Positions 11,228-24,579 are shown, counted from the first letter of the stretch. The stretch: 64,000 bases of DNA from Leptodactylus fallax (GCA_947044405.1 CAMRHE010000324.1:496001-560000); one strand, 5' to 3'. Numbers and translations: made by a program. The notes: generated by a model from the letters alone, not told the origin.

Positions 11228-12260
11228 CAGTGGGTACGGAAAGTATTCAGACCCCTTTAAATGTTTCACTCTTTGTTTCATTGCAGCCATTTGCTAAAAG
11301 CACAAAAATTCACTTTATTTCTCATTAATGTACACTCAGTGCCCCATCTTGGCAGAAAAAACCCAGCAATTTTTGCAAATTTATTAAAAAAGAAAAACTG
11401 AAATATCATCAGACCCTTTGCTCAGTATTGAGTAGAAGCCCCTTCCTTTTGAGCTAGTATAGCCATGAGTCTTCTTGGGAATGATGCAAGTTTTTCACAT
11501 CTGGATTTGGGGATCCTCTGCCATTCTTCCTTGCAGATCCTCCCCAGTTCCGTCAGGTTGGATGGTGAACGTTGGTGGACAGCCATTTTCAGGTCTCTCC
11601 AGAGATGCTCAATTGGGTTGAGGTCAGGGCTCTGGCTGGGCCAGTCAAGAATGGTCACAGAGCTGTTCCGAAGCCACTCCTTTGTTATTTTAGCTGTGTG
11701 CTTAGGGTCATTGTCTTGTTGGAAGGTGAACCTTTGGCCCAGTCTGCGGTCCAGAGCATTCTGGAAGAGGTTTTCTTCTAGGATATCTCTGTTCTTGGTT
11801 GCATTCATCTTTCCTTCAATTACATCCAGTCATCCTGTCCCTGCAGCTGAAAAAGACTCTCATAACATGATGCTGCCACCACCATGTTTCACTGTTTGGA
11901 TTGTATTGGGCAGGTGATGAGCAGTGCCTGGTTTTCTCCACACATACCGCTTAGAATTCACGACAAAAAGTCAATCTTCGTCTCATCAGACTAGATAATT
12001 TTATTTCTCATAGTCTGGGAGTCCTTCATGTGTTTTTTGGCAAACTCTATGCGGGCTTTCATATGTCTTACACTGAGGAGAGGCTTCCTTCGGGCCACTC
12101 TGCCATAAAGCCTCGACTTTTCTGTTTTTTTCTGTCAAGATGGGGTGCTGAGTGTATATTAATGAGAAATAAAATGAACTTTTTTTGCTTTTAGCAAATG
12201 GCTGCAATGAAACAAAGAGTGGAAAATTTAAAGGGGTCTGAATACTTTCTGTACCCACTG
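11228..12260 (-). mobile_element. Tc1-like element, DD34E, internally deleted
   Basis: Both ends read CAGTGGGTACGGAAAGTATT (right end with one change as reverse complement), and TA flanks each side (11226-11227 and 12261-12262). At 1033 bp it is shorter than the usual 1.3-1.6 kb. It encodes a transposase on the minus strand that lacks its N-terminal DNA-binding half. Confidence 0.9.
11422..12110 (-). pseudogene. Tc1 transposase, catalytic domain without HTH region
   Basis: The cut-and-paste transposase catalyses excision and reinsertion at TA. The first catalytic Asp is in SDETKID near 11990, after a stop. The second is in QQDNDPKHT and the third, Glu, in DLNPIEHLW, both in the intact 128-residue frame at 11422-11808. 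Counting from the first Asp of QQDND gives 34 residues to the Glu, a DD34E enzyme. The paired-like HTH domains and the GRPR-type AT hook expected at the N-terminus are deleted. Frameshifts separate the SDETK block from the rest. Confidence 0.88.
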
Positions 12261-12392
12261 TATGTCTATTGAATTCTAGCACTAATCTGCCTTTTAATTG
12301 TTCCTAGTTCACTAACGATTGCTGATATTCCTATTGCTTTTTCTGAACTGTGCTATAGCCTAAATGACGCAGTGAGATGGATCAGAGATCTA

Positions 12393-13850
12393 CAGTGCCT
12401 TGCGAAAGTATTCGGCCCCCTTGAACTTTTCAACTTTTTGCCACATTTCAGGCTTCAAACATAAGAATATAAAATTTTAATTTTTTGGTGAAGAATCAAC
12501 AAGTGGGACACAATTGTGAAGTGGAACGAAATTTATTGGTTATTTTAAACTTTTGTAAAAAATAAAAAACTGAAAAGTGGGGCGTGCAATATTATTCGGC
12601 CCTTTTACTTTCAGTGCAGCAAACTCACTCCAGAAGTTCAGTGAGGATCTCTGAATGATCCAATGTTGTCCTAAATGGCTGATGATGATAAATATAATCC
12701 ACCTGTGTGTAATCAAGTCTCCGTATAAATGCACCTGCTCTGTGATAGTCTCAGGGTTCTGTTTAAAGCGCAGAGAGCATCATGAAGACCAAGGAACAAC
12801 CAGGCAGGTCCGTGATACTGTTGTGGAGAAGTTTAAAGACGAATTTGGATACAAAAAGATTTCCCAAACTTTAAACATCCCAAGGTGCACTGTGCAAGTG
12901 ATCATATTGAAATGGAAGGAGTATCAGACCACTGCAAATCTACCAAGACCCGGCCGTCCCTCTAAACTTTCATCTCAAACAAGGAGAAGTCTGATCAGAG
13001 ATGCAGCCAAGAGGCCTATGATCACTCTGTATGAACTGCAGAGATCTACAGCTGAAAGCTGTAGATGAAACCAAAATCGAACTTTCTGGACACAATGCAA
13101 AACGATATGTTTGGCATAAAAGCAACACAGCTCATCACCCTGAACACACCATCCCCACTGTCAAACATGGTGGTGGCAGCATCATGGTTTGGGCCTGCTT
13201 TTCTTCAACAGGGACAGGAAAGATGGTTAAAATTGATGGGAAGATGGATGGAGCCAAATACAGGACCATTCTGGAAGAAAACCTGTTGGAGTCTGCAAAA
13301 GACCTGAGACTGGGAGGGAGATTTATCTTCCAACAAGAACAATGATCCCAAACATAAAACAAAATCTACAATGGAATGGTTCACAAATAAACGTATCCAG
13401 GTGTTAGAATGGCCAAGTCAAAGTCCAGACCTGAATCCAATCGGGAATCTGTGGAAAGAGCTGAAAACTGCTGTTCACAAACGTTCTCCATCCAACCTCA
13501 CTGAGCTCCAGCTGTTTTCCAAGGAAGAATAAGCAAGAATTTCAGTCTCTCGGTGTGCAAAACTGATAGAGACATACCCCAAGCGACTTGCAGCTGTAAT
13601 CGCAGAAAAAGGTGGCGCTACAAAGTATTAACTTAAGGGGGCCAAATAATATTGCACGCCCCACTTTTCAGTTTTTTATTTTTTACAAAAGTTTATAATA
13701 TCCAGTAAATTTCGTTCCACTTCACGATTGTGTCCCACTTGTTGTTGATTCTTCACCAAAAAATTAAAATCTTATATTCTTATGTTTGAAGCCTGAAATG
13801 TGGCAAAAGGTTGAAAAGTTCAAGGGGCCGAATACTTTCGCAAGGCACTG
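12393..13850 (+). mobile_element. Tc1-like element, full length with both ends
   Basis: The left end CAGTGCCTTGCGAAAGTATT and right end AATACTTTCGCAAGGCACTG are exact reverse complements, and each is next to TA. The terminal repeats continue inward for about 200 bases (TTCAGGCTTCAAACATAAG, AAACTTTTGTAAAAAATAA), the long IR type. The 454-882 fragment belongs to the same family. Length, 1458 bp, is close to an intact member. Confidence 0.93.
12782..13631 (+). pseudogene. Tc1 transposase pseudogene
   Basis: It starts with MKTKE at 12782. An early frameshift leads into the HTH region, VRDTVVEKFKDEFGYKKISQ, followed by the GRPSK motif. A deletion removes the segment before DETKIEL. Further on are [20 protein letters not shown] and an inserted base inside the second Asp motif (QQE then NDPKHK). 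In DLNPIGNLW the expected catalytic Glu is Gly. A stop interrupts KEE-ARISVSRC. The product cannot be active. Confidence 0.9.
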
Positions 13851-13852
13851 TA

Positions 13853-15470
13853 TTTGCATGTCCTTTATTTACAGCAATAGAAGGCTAAAAACAAATGCAC
13901 ACACTTTTTATAAAACTATGTGACATTAGCACTGTAAGGTCCACCTACCACTGAGAGGCTGTCAGATATTGCTACCACGTTACAGATATGTGTGAGTCAT
14001 TGCATATGTGTATGCTCAGTTATTCTGGGTCAAACACGTTCTTATAGCGTGGCCATTAAAAACCAAACAATTTGGAATATTCGAGTCAAACCCAGTTTGT
14101 TATAAACCGAATCGCCGATCTCGAATCTATATGTTCCCTAAAGCAGTGATCAGATCCTAATTTTCATGTCAGGAAATTAAGGTAGTTAGTAGTTAGACCC
14201 TGGTTTGAATCATTTTAGGAGAGTGATCATTTGTATCCTTTGTTCTTTTATAATCTGCTACTGGTGAAGGATATGAAGAACATTGTTATATAGTGAAACA
14301 AAATTGGGACCATCATTTATTAATGATCTTAAAAAAGTATATATCAGTTCTTAAGTTAAAAATGACAACATTTTAGATGTGCTATATTTTCTCCATGATT
14401 AAACTGATAAATCTTAAAATAGCCTTAAGGCTTTCCCTAGCAGTGCAAACATGTTTTAAAAAAATCGTGGACAATATGATAAAGGAGCTTCATATTTTTG
14501 AGAATTTAACTAGAACAATAAAAGTTCCCCTCTGAACTTAGTCAAGCAAGCAATATAATACAGTGTAGAAGAACCTTATAAAAAGAGTATACCTTTTATA
14601 CAATAAAAATAAAATATACTCAGTATACTTTTTAATAAACCTTCTAGATTATATATTATGTTATATAGGGCGAGAGAGAAAATAAAGAAAAAAATAAAAG
14701 ATAAGTCTACAGATGTGTTTAACTTTGACATTTAACATACACTATGGTACAGAAGAATACATTGTGGTACAGAACTATAAATGTGTTTGTCCAATGGCTT
14801 TGCAATAGCTTTTGCTGTGTTATGTGATAAGCTATCTTACTGCAAAAGTTATCAGTGTCAAACTAACTGTTTCCCTGCCAAGAATGTAACATACAGGTCC
14901 TATAAGGATGCCACTTCAGTAACTAAGGGGCATCCTTTCTACCAATAACTGTGACTCTGATGTCATACTAAGCTAATAGTATTGGTTGTAGATATGCTAC
15001 ACCCAGAGATATAGACAGTTAAAGACACAGCTGGGAATAGAAGCTGTATAAGCTTCTACTAAAAATTAGTTTTAAAATAATACCAGAATCACAGTTCTAT
15101 ATGGCATACAGTTGAATTGCCAGAAGAGAAGCTGTAGGCTAACCCAGGGGGTAGGATAATTTTTGTTCATGTTAGCAAACCCCCTTTCCCTTATCAATCA
15201 GAGAACATGCTTACTCTCTATTATGTATAGGTGTCTTTTTTTCTGAAAAGGAGTGAGATAATCTATTAACCCCTTTGAACCTAATTAGATCATTTACTGA
15301 TATTATAAACCATACGTTTAATAACGTCTAAATCAGTGTAACAAAAAAGTTGTGCCAAACACTGTTACCACATGCATAAAGATCAATAAAGTTTACATTA
15401 CCTGATCTTTAGTGTAAACCACTGATGTGTCCTGCCTTACGTTCTCTCTTGGATGGACATGCCCAGATAT
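13853..15470. other. No gene recognised
   Basis: AT-rich DNA without recognisable coding regions or terminal repeats. It is the longest featureless stretch in the first third of the window. Confidence 0.6.
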
Positions 15471-15479
15471 CTGTTTTAG

Positions 15480-15750
15480 AAGTTGAGAAACTATTAAAAG
15501 CAACATGATCTCGTGATAAGTTAAAGCATAACTAAACTTTCGGACAACTTTCGATTTTCTGGCAGCATTTGAGTCATTAATACATTTTGCAATATACTTT
15601 ATTAACAAATTTGGGCTTCTGCATCTATTTACTCTTTCCCTTGCTTCTGTATTGGGAGTTGTCCCTGCTTCTCATTGTGTACAGTATTGTGTAAAATGCA
15701 GATGAAATAGGGAGGTTAGGGGGTCACTTCATACAGTTATATCTCATAGA
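15480..15750 (+). repeat. Left arm of a diverged inverted repeat around a Tc1 element
   Basis: In reverse complement this matches 17314-17545 with interruptions. Shared words include TGAAGTGACCC, CATTTTACACAA, GAGAAGCAGGG, GCCAGAAAAT and GAAAGTTGTC(T/C)GAAAGTTTAGTTA. The arms are clearly older than the Tc1 copy between them. Confidence 0.6.
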
Positions 15751-15892
15751 ACGTAGAAACTTGAGATTCTCATCTTTCATATGACGGCAAGGTTGTAGTT
15801 CTACCTGTATTATTTCTAGAGATATCACTGGTTAAAAACTAAGTCAGGATTGGGATATTTATATGCAGCTACGTTTTGTAATGTCCGAGATA

Positions 15893-17313
<1,421 letters not shown>

Positions 17314-17573
17314 TATAACTGTTTGAAGTGACCCTCATGTTCTCTTCATTTTACACAAGCCCATTCTCTGTATGCAGTGAGAAGCAGGGTACAGGTCTCA
17401 ATAGAATTTGGGAAGAATAAAGAAATGTAGGATTTCAAAGAAAGGAGCCAAAATTTTTATATTATAAGATGCATTAATAACACAAATATTGCCAGAAAAT
17501 AGAAAGTTGTCTGAAAGTTTAGTTAAGCTTCAGCTCAAAAGAATATGTTATCCCATTTGTATCTATGTGTGCC
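17314..17573 (-). repeat. Right arm of the inverted repeat, and dispersed repeat
   Basis: Bases 17314-17545 are the reverse-complement partner of 15480-15750. The end, ATTTGTATCTATGTGTGCCC, belongs to a dispersed repeat that resumes at 19113 after the hAT insertion. Confidence 0.55.
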
Positions 17574-17939
17574 CAGGGGGTGAACCTAGCCTCTCTGCTG
17601 CCTGAGGTGAACTACAGAAAAATGTCCCCACCCCCAAAAAAAAGATACCCACCCAGCTATCTTTGGTTGCGTGATGGGGCACCCCCTAATTAGGACATGC
17701 CCCTCCATTGCCACATCAAAAAATCCCTTATTTGGTACACACATAGTATAACACCCCATTTTCTTGGCCCACCACACGATACATGACCTCCTTTTTCTTG
17801 ACCCACACACGGTATATGACTCCCTTTTTTGCCTCCCCCCACATGGTATATGACCCCCTTTTTTTGCCCCCCACAGTATATGACCCTGCTTTTTATGGCC
17901 CCCTACAGTATATTGACCCTGCGTTTTATAGCCCCAAAG

Positions 17940-18717
17940 CAGTTGTGTAACTAAAGTCTTCTGGGCCCCGGTGCAAACTTTTGTCTGGGGCCCCCTCCCT
18001 AGAGCGAATTCTCGATAGTGGGCGTTACGGGCGCTGAAGCGATATCTGAGGGATACAGCTGTAGTACCCACAACTGCAGTTATAAAGAATATGGTGAGTG
18101 AGCAGCGCCTGGCATGTAAACAATACAGGGACAGTATTATGTGCTCCACAGCGGCCCCCAACACTGCATTATGTGCTCCACAGCGGCCCCTACAAAGTAT
18201 TATGAGCTCCCAAGAGCCCCTCCCCTAGAGCTGGTGCTATTATTATACTTTGGGGTCTCCTCAGACCCCAGAGTATAATAAGTAGAGGCCCAGGAAAAGT
18301 GATTAAAAATAACAAAATACTTATACTCACTTTACTTACCCTCTCGCTCCTTCTGACTGACATCTTCCTGTATCCTCTTCTGTCTGGTGACTGAGGTCCT
18401 GCGCTCCAAATGTTACTGCTGGGGCCTGTGATTGGTCCTCAGCGGTCACGTGGGGTGCAATGACGTCATTAGTCGGCCAGAAGAGCCCTGGAGTGAATGG
18501 TGAGCCCAGGACAGGTGAGTATATATAATTGTTTTAAATTTTTTATTCACCTACCCTGGGCTGGCATCAACTGTTAAATGTATAGCGCTTGTGGAAAGAC
18601 TGGTTCCCCGACCACTATCATGGTGGTCCGGGGCCCCAGCCATTTCCAGCTGGCCACGGGCCCCGTACCTCTCCATGCCCGGTCGCATCCCCTGCGACCA
18701 TGGTAGTTATGCCACTG
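17940..18717. mobile_element. Inner hAT element nested in the outer one
   Basis: The ends are CAGTTGTGTAACTAAAG and, as reverse complement, CAGTGGCATAACTACC. The flanks CCCCAAAG (17932-17939) and CCCCCCAG (18718-18725) match at six of eight positions. It is the same family as 2607-3515, in opposite orientation: the interior shows GGGGCCCCGGACCACC and GGGCATGGAG on the minus strand. It contains the conserved stem-loop and short GTATTATGTGCTCCACAGCG repeats. No transposase. Confidence 0.82.
18236..18282. repeat. Conserved GGGGTCT/AGACCCC stem-loop, copy 3
   Basis: TTATTATACTTTGGGGTCT pairs with AGACCCCAGAGTATAATAA, leaving a loop of about five bases. This is one of the two best-preserved copies. 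Confidence 0.8.
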
Positions 18718-19112
18718 CCCCCCAGAGTATATTACACAATTTCTTATACTACCTTTTTTTTTTTTACACACAACCCACCACCCCACTGATAATTTTTACT
18801 CGCCTTTCCACTATCCTGTCCTGGCCACCCTCCGCTGCTGCCTTCAGGGTGAGCTGTACCCGACACTGAAGAATGCCGGGACAATGTATGTAGCTTCAGT
18901 GCAGTGATGTACAGTAAGTGTAGCACTGCCTAGAGGAAGCTGCCGAAGGTGGCCTGAACAGGAGTGTGCACAGGTGAGTAAGCATTATCGGCTACTGCTT
19001 ATTGCAATAACACAATAAGTTGTGGCTGATTACAAAAAAAAGGCCACCCCCCCAGTTTATTCCATGAGGCTTCACCTCAGGTCGTCTCATGGAAGGTGCG
19101 CCCGTGTGTGCC

Positions 19113-19369
19113 CACCTTGTGGGGTGAACTGTTGCTTTTTTATAGATTTCGTTAGCATGTTATGATATAGTGTGGAACTGGTTTAATGAGAAACTACATT
19201 GGTTAATCAACCAGGTGCTCAGTTGAGTTTGAACACATCTATATGCTGACTACTTCTCTAGCAATACCATTACATACTATAGTAATAACAATAAAGATTA
19301 TTACTGATGCTGGAAAATGATATTGTGGTAGAGTGGTGACTCAGTAAGGAGCAAAGAGAGGACTCACAG
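19113..19369 (+). repeat. Dispersed repeat, right half
   Basis: It continues the repeat interrupted at 17573. GTTAGCATGTTATGATA and GGTTTAATGAGAAACTACATT also occur at 4400 and at 22910-22970. The pre-insertion sequence can be read across the hAT element, which confirms the insertion boundaries. Confidence 0.6.
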
Positions 19370-20700
19370 TAAGATATGTGGCTGGCGGCATCTGCACTTA
19401 TTCCTTTTCTTCCTCAAGACCAGGATCCAGACACACTTCCTCACCCTTTTCCATTCTCTCCTGCGTGTCACATCATTTCCCAACTCCCCAGCAGCTCCAG
19501 TGTGTTGAGCAACATGTGAAAACTGTTATTCTTGCTCCATCTCTTGTTGCATGAGAGTTGATTTCTCGAATATAAATATCAGGGAGATATTATCACTGAT
19601 GCTGCAGTTGTCCCTACTGACAAATTTGGTGGCCTCCTCATAGTGTCTCAGAGGGCGGCACACTTTCCTGATGAGCTTGTACTTCCTCATCTCAAAGTAA
19701 GAACACCTTGTCCCTGCACACAATTCATACAGATGGATCAGCATATACAAGGTGGAATTCCTGTGAGTTAGACCATTGCATACTAAGCATTTCAAAGGCA
19801 GACCTTTCTATTACCAAAAGTCCAGGAGGGCATTCTTAGCCACATAAAATAAATGCTCATACACTTTCTTGGCCTTGCACAACTTCTTCTCTCCTTCTAG
19901 CCACTGTATTTATTTATTTTTTTATAAAACATTGCACCACCAAATTTATAACATTTGCTAAGGAAAATGTGCTATTTTACCTAAGAGCAGTGCCTCTACA
20001 ATGTTTGTGTCACAGATGCTTGCTGTGTTGTTTATTTGGAGTTGCTTGGTAGACATCAAGTGGGAAATATACTGCTTTATACAGAGGAGCAACTCCTCCG
20101 ATGAGAGTCTTTTCTCACCTAGTGTCATGAGCCGTAACACAGCATGGCAGAAATCCAGCTTATGCATATGAAAGCAAGTAAGGCCGAGGCCCCACGTTGC
20201 TGAAATGCAGTTTCTTTTGTTGCAGATTTTCTTGCAGTATTTTGAGCTAAAGCCAGGAATGGATTGAGCAGAAGGTAGAAGTATAAGAACTTCCTATATA
20301 TTTCCCATTCCCTCTGTAGCCATTCTTAGCTTTGGTTCAAAAAACCGCAGCGAAATCTGCAACAAAAGAAGCTGCGTTTCCGCAACGTGGGGCCACAACC
20401 TAAAAGCAACACTTTGTCGTGTAGCTGTTGGGGATACAGATGGAAAGATGTCCTCTGAGAAGTAATTGGTGGAGGAAAATTGCAAAAAAACAGGCCATGT
20501 TAATTGTCACATGTCAGTATATGGCTAGGTATCCTCCCTCAGAGATGAGCTCACGTCACTAGGTGTATTAAGGCAGTGACTTCCACTAGCTGTTATGGCA
20601 ATGATCGCAGTGTCAGCAACTTGGCCAGGTACAATTAAAGTTGGCTCACAAGTGAATGACAGATCTTGTGGGCAAGAACCAGTACCTGTTGTCTCTACTC
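19370..20700 (-). pseudogene. Second hAT transposase pseudogene
   Basis: Minus-strand frames contain RPLRHYEEATKFVSRDN followed by SISDNISL at about 19560-19660, the same motif as in the 5998-8390 ruin. Upstream blocks HRNSTLYMLIHLYEL and AKNALLDFW agree with the hAT core order. The frame at 19958-20167 may belong to the segment before the RNase-H-like core. There are many stops. No BED finger or C-terminal dimerisation motif was recognised, so the copy is incomplete. It is interrupted by the MITE at 20182. Confidence 0.7.
20182..20400. mobile_element. Harbinger-like MITE with TAA duplication
   Basis: The ends GGCCGAGGCCCCACGTTGC and, as reverse complement, GGTTGTGGCCCCACGTTGC are inverted repeats. 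TAA flanks both sides (20179-20181 and 20401-20403). A 3-bp TWA duplication is typical of PIF/Harbinger. It is 219 bp and non-coding. It sits inside the hAT transposase ruin, so it is younger. Related end sequence occurs at 1240-1255. Confidence 0.8.
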
Positions 20701-21371
20701 CTTAGACAGGGATAAGACTTTCTAAGAACACTGGATATTGTTTTTTATTATGTCCTGATTTGTAAATCAATAAAATTCAAAGAGCATGTAATTTGCTTTT
20801 CTCGTAACTATATACATAGATATATTATGTGAAAGTCTCCCCAAATGACTTCATCTGTGAAAAAACCATGCCATTATCTAGACCAGATTTTCTGTGACAG
20901 ATTTCCAATTCCAATCATGTCATCTGCACTCTGGCCATCTCCCTTGAGTAGATCACCCCTTTGTAATGACGTTTTGCTTGATATATGTATATAGTATATT
21001 GTTTATAGAGTACAGATGTGCTCTTATTTACCTTTTCTCTTACCTGGACATATATCCAAATATTTGTTTCAAAGCAACTTTTCTAAAAGCAACATAATCT
21101 TGTGGTTAGCTAACACTAAATATCCAATTTGTGTCTATGTGTGACCATCCTTTGAGGGGTTAAAGAGTCTTGGACTCGTCCATAGGAGAGCAGGGTGAAT
21201 TCTCCAGTGGCCCCTGAGCTAGTGTGGGTCCCCAGCCTCACATTCCCATACAGAAAGGCAGTGTATAGCATCTCAATCAACCTATGCATACATATAATAA
21301 ACTGGTTAGATAATTTTACAAACTTCTTATTTCATTATTATATAGACGCATTGGCTGGCATAGATTACAGC
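20701..21371. other. Dispersed repeat fragment and unassigned DNA
   Basis: No gene. Bases 21070-21150 (AAAAGCAACATAATCTTGTG, AATTTGTGTCTATGTGTG) belong to the dispersed repeat also seen near 110, 15500 and 17560. Its right half reappears around 22850-22980, beyond the inserted element. Confidence 0.55.
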
Positions 21372-21373
21372 TA

Positions 21374-22596
21374 CCATATTTTTTGGACTATAAGATACAC
21401 TTTTTCCCCCCGAATTTGGGAGGAAAATGGGGGTGCGTCTTATAGTCCGAATGTGGGTCTTGGGGGAGGGGGCGAAGAAGCGGGGTTGCAGCATCGCCCC
21501 ACTCCTGCCGCCGCCAATTTCCTGTAGTGGGGCTTCCTGCAGCTGGAGGAGTAGGACGATGTGCGGGCCCTGGGCTTGGGGAAGAGGGTGTCCCAGCGAA
21601 TCCATCCTGGCATCCGCCGTGCTATTATGGCAGATACCGGGTCTGTAAAGATGATGGCGGCCGCTGTGCTGCAGAGCAGTCGCCATAGCTAACGGATCTC
21701 CGCTGTAATGTACAGCACAGACCAAGCTAATGCCCGCAATCAGCGTCCACTCTCATCGCGGGCATTATGACCTCAAAGCTTCCCCCCAAAAAATGGAAAA
21801 ACTGCCCCAGGGGCCGGTCCCCACCGGCCCGGCCCCATACCTCTCAAGTTGAAGGCCGGCTCCCGCACGGCAAGATCGCAGGAGCCAACCTGTTTCTGTG
21901 ACAGCTGGGAGCCTACTGAAGGCTCTCAGGTCTGTCATAGGAATATTACTATTGAGGCTGAGCATACCAGGATCAGTAGTAATGTACAGAATCTCCCATA
22001 GACTTCAATACAGTTGTATTGCAGTCTATGGGACTTGCAATCAAATGATTGCAGGTTCAAGTCCCCTGGGGGTGGGGGGGGGCTAATACAATAGTAAAAA
22101 AAAAATTTAAAAAAAATATAAAAAAATAAATAAAATGAAAAGTTCTAAAAAAAAAAACCCTTTCCCTAGAATACATATAAAAGTAGCAAATTACTGTGAA
22201 ACACAAAAACATTAGGTATCCCTGTGTCTGAAAATGCCCAGTCTACAAACTTATGAAAATATTTTTCCTGTAGGGTGAACATCGTATCGGTAAAAAAAAA
22301 ATCAAAAGTGCCAAGCCGCCGTTTTTTTCGCTGTTTCGCCTCTGATTTGAATAAATTGTGATCTAAGTAATAGACATTCCCCAAAAAGGTATAACTAAAA
22401 AGTACATCTGGCACTGCAAAAAAAATGCCCTATGCCTCCCTGTACAGCTGCAGGGCCACCTGTCAATGCGGCCTTGCAGCTGTTGCAAAACTACAACTCC
22501 CATATATTAAATATTTTACCATTTTTTGCTTCAAAATTTTTTTCCCTATTTTCCTCCTCTAAAACCTCGGCGCATCTTATAGTCCAAAAAATACGG
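21374..22596. mobile_element. Non-autonomous DNA element with GGACTATAAG termini
   Basis: The termini CCATATTTTTTGGACTATAA and, as reverse complement, CCGTATTTTTTGGACTATAA are inverted repeats. TA lies next to each end (21372-21373 and 22597-22598), which would fit a TA-targeting family but proves little in AT-rich DNA. Just inside the left end, CGTCTTATAGTCCG forms a hairpin with the terminus. The interior from about 21990 to 22430 (hairpin, A-rich stretch, CCCTTTCCCTAGAATACAT, CATTAGGTATCCCTG) is the same as in the TTAA element at 36797-37834. No transposase. Confidence 0.75.
21994..22033. repeat. CCCATAGACT..AGTCTATGGG hairpin, copy with one mismatch
   Basis: Arms of 19 bases around GT, with one mismatch (T at 22004 opposite G-complement). 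The second hairpin, TGCAATCA/TGATTGCA, follows at once. The GGTTCAAGTCCC after it resembles a tRNA T-arm only by chance. Confidence 0.85.
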
Positions 22597-22598
22597 TA

Positions 22599-23157
22599 GA
22601 TAGAGGGCAGTATGATCAGTATCCTCCCCCTCTTCCACTTTCTTGACATCACTGTGGAGGCCCCCATCTTCCAGCATCTTGAGCATGTATCCCCACATTA
22701 AAATAGCTATGAGGGTCCTAGTTCAAGGCAAGAGCCAGTCAGCAGGCAAGTCACAGGGTCCCCAGGATAAAAATAGTCAAAGGCAACAGGCTACTATTGA
22801 GAAAATGTGTAGCAGTACATTTGGTACAGTGGTCCCGTAAATTGAATTTTATTGGTGGGCATCCCAGTCTGGTGGGAAAGTTGTGAATTGCTAAATTTCA
22901 AGGCTTTTGTTAGCATGTCATGAATGATATTTTGTTGAACCGGTTTAATGAGAAATCACATTGGTTAAATTGAGATCAGATAAGTGTGAATACTTCATTG
23001 ATACTCTACAGATCTGTATATAGTACACTAGGCCTAAACTTTCTTTGAATTCTTAATAAATAATCATGAGCAGACATTTTGTTTAAGGAACAAAGGTAGG
23101 TTTTTTTAAAAATAATTTTATCATAGTGCAAAATATATTGGTAAAATCATGAGACAC

Positions 23158-23191
<34 letters not shown>

Positions 23192-24579
23192 GTGTGTTAT
23201 GTTGTGCTGAAAATCATTGTACTGTGCAAAATTTAATTAAAAAAAAAAAGTTAAAATCTCATGCTTTGCATATATGTAGGTTAGTTCAGTCCCATTATGT
23301 TAAGAGACTTGTTTTTTTCCACTCATGGAGGAAGATTAGAGGCCCAGGTTAAAGCGTTCATGAAAGCCTATTATTTCTGCTTTACTCCTTTATTTCTGAA
23401 CCACTCTTCACTTCAACAAGTAAATCATAGCCTTATTCAAATCACTTGGAGGTTATTTAACAAGCCCTCTTTTGAGTGATGAATATCTTGATGTGGGTGT
23501 TTAAAGTAAGAATGGAAGACAATGAGCTACTGCTTGTATTCATTATATTGTACATTATGCAGCAAGAATAATTGTTTAGGCTTTATGCCCATGTAACACT
23601 TTTTAGATTATTTGCATAATTGTTATTTTTAATAGGAAAAGTTGGAATGTGGTGATAAGGCTAAAAAAATAAAATGTCAAGTAAAATTATAAAAAGTCAA
23701 GGTAAAATTCAATGCTAACAGAGACAAAAAGAGACTTTTGATTCATAAATGTCATAAAAAATAATACTAATGTTTCCTTTATCCATTTCCTGCATTGTTA
23801 CAAACATGCATGTATGTGTGTTGGGGGTTGGGGAGGGCTATATTACTGTATCACTGCATACACATATATAATAATGAACATGCAGTCACAGAACCAGAGT
23901 GTTAACTCTTTGATAGCTTTTGTTAACTATGTGTGTGTGGTAGGGTACTGTTTCTCATTGAAGATGCGCAGTGGTGTTTGGAGTTTTAGTTTTCCAGCAA
24001 TGCTCCATGGAAAAAAATACTCAAATTATATCTTAACAACAAAACCAGTTACCCATCTATAGAGAACCATTTTGAAGTGACAGTACCTCAACACTAAAAA
24101 TGGACCCATTGATTTTGATTGGGTCTGCATGTGAGTCAAAATAAGCAAACATAGAACATGTTCATTTTTTTGGTTGACAGAAAAAAATATCATTCACTCA
24201 TTGTTATAAAAATGGACTTTGATAGACATTAAAAAAAAGGCCATTACACGTCCATTTTTCACTGTCATGTGAATAAGGCCTAAAAACTGGAGAGCCTGTG
24301 CTATGACGGTCTCTATTGTACTCAGAAACAGCCCCAGGACCATGCAGGACAATTATAGAGAAGTACTGACCTCTACTGCCTTGAATAAAGTGCATTGGTT
24401 GTGATAGAAAGCTTGTATTCAGCATTTTTCTTACACGGCTGACTTCTTCTACCTTCCCTCTCCACAGACTTTTATGAACAAGCGTAATCTGGGCAATGTG
24501 AGTTGCAATCTCTTATACTATTTAAGTCAGGTCACATCTGTGCTCAGCTCTTCTACAGCTATACATTATAAAAATGTCT
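22599..24579. other. Dispersed repeat, (GATA)n at 23159-23191, otherwise unassigned
   Basis: The dispersed repeat continues to about 22985 (GCTTTTGTTAGCATGTCATG, GGTTTAATGAGAAATCACAT). A GATA run of about eight units lies at 23159-23191. No gene is recognised; the short frames have no domain features. Confidence 0.6.

Larger units (their letters stand above)
17574..19104. mobile_element. Outer non-autonomous hAT element
   Basis: It starts CAGGGGGTGAACCTAGCC and, read from the other end, CGGGCGCACCTTCC; both ends continue into a shared CCTGAGGTGA. TGTGTGCC flanks both sides exactly (17566-17573 and 19105-19112), an 8-bp hAT duplication. The right boundary could shift by one or two bases because the duplication overlaps the terminus. 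Near the left end are units of a GGTATATGACCCCC-type repeat. A reversed relative lies at 60740-61206. A second hAT element is nested inside. Confidence 0.85.

Noticed and set aside
17586..18164. 192-residue minus-strand frame
   Set aside because: It spans tandem GGTATATGACCCCC-type units and the junction between two hAT elements, so it is not a conserved gene.
22031..22075. tRNA-like segment with GGTTCAAGTCCC
   Set aside because: There is no A box, acceptor stem or anticodon arm at proper spacing, and the copy at 37080 differs. It is part of the repeat head hairpins.
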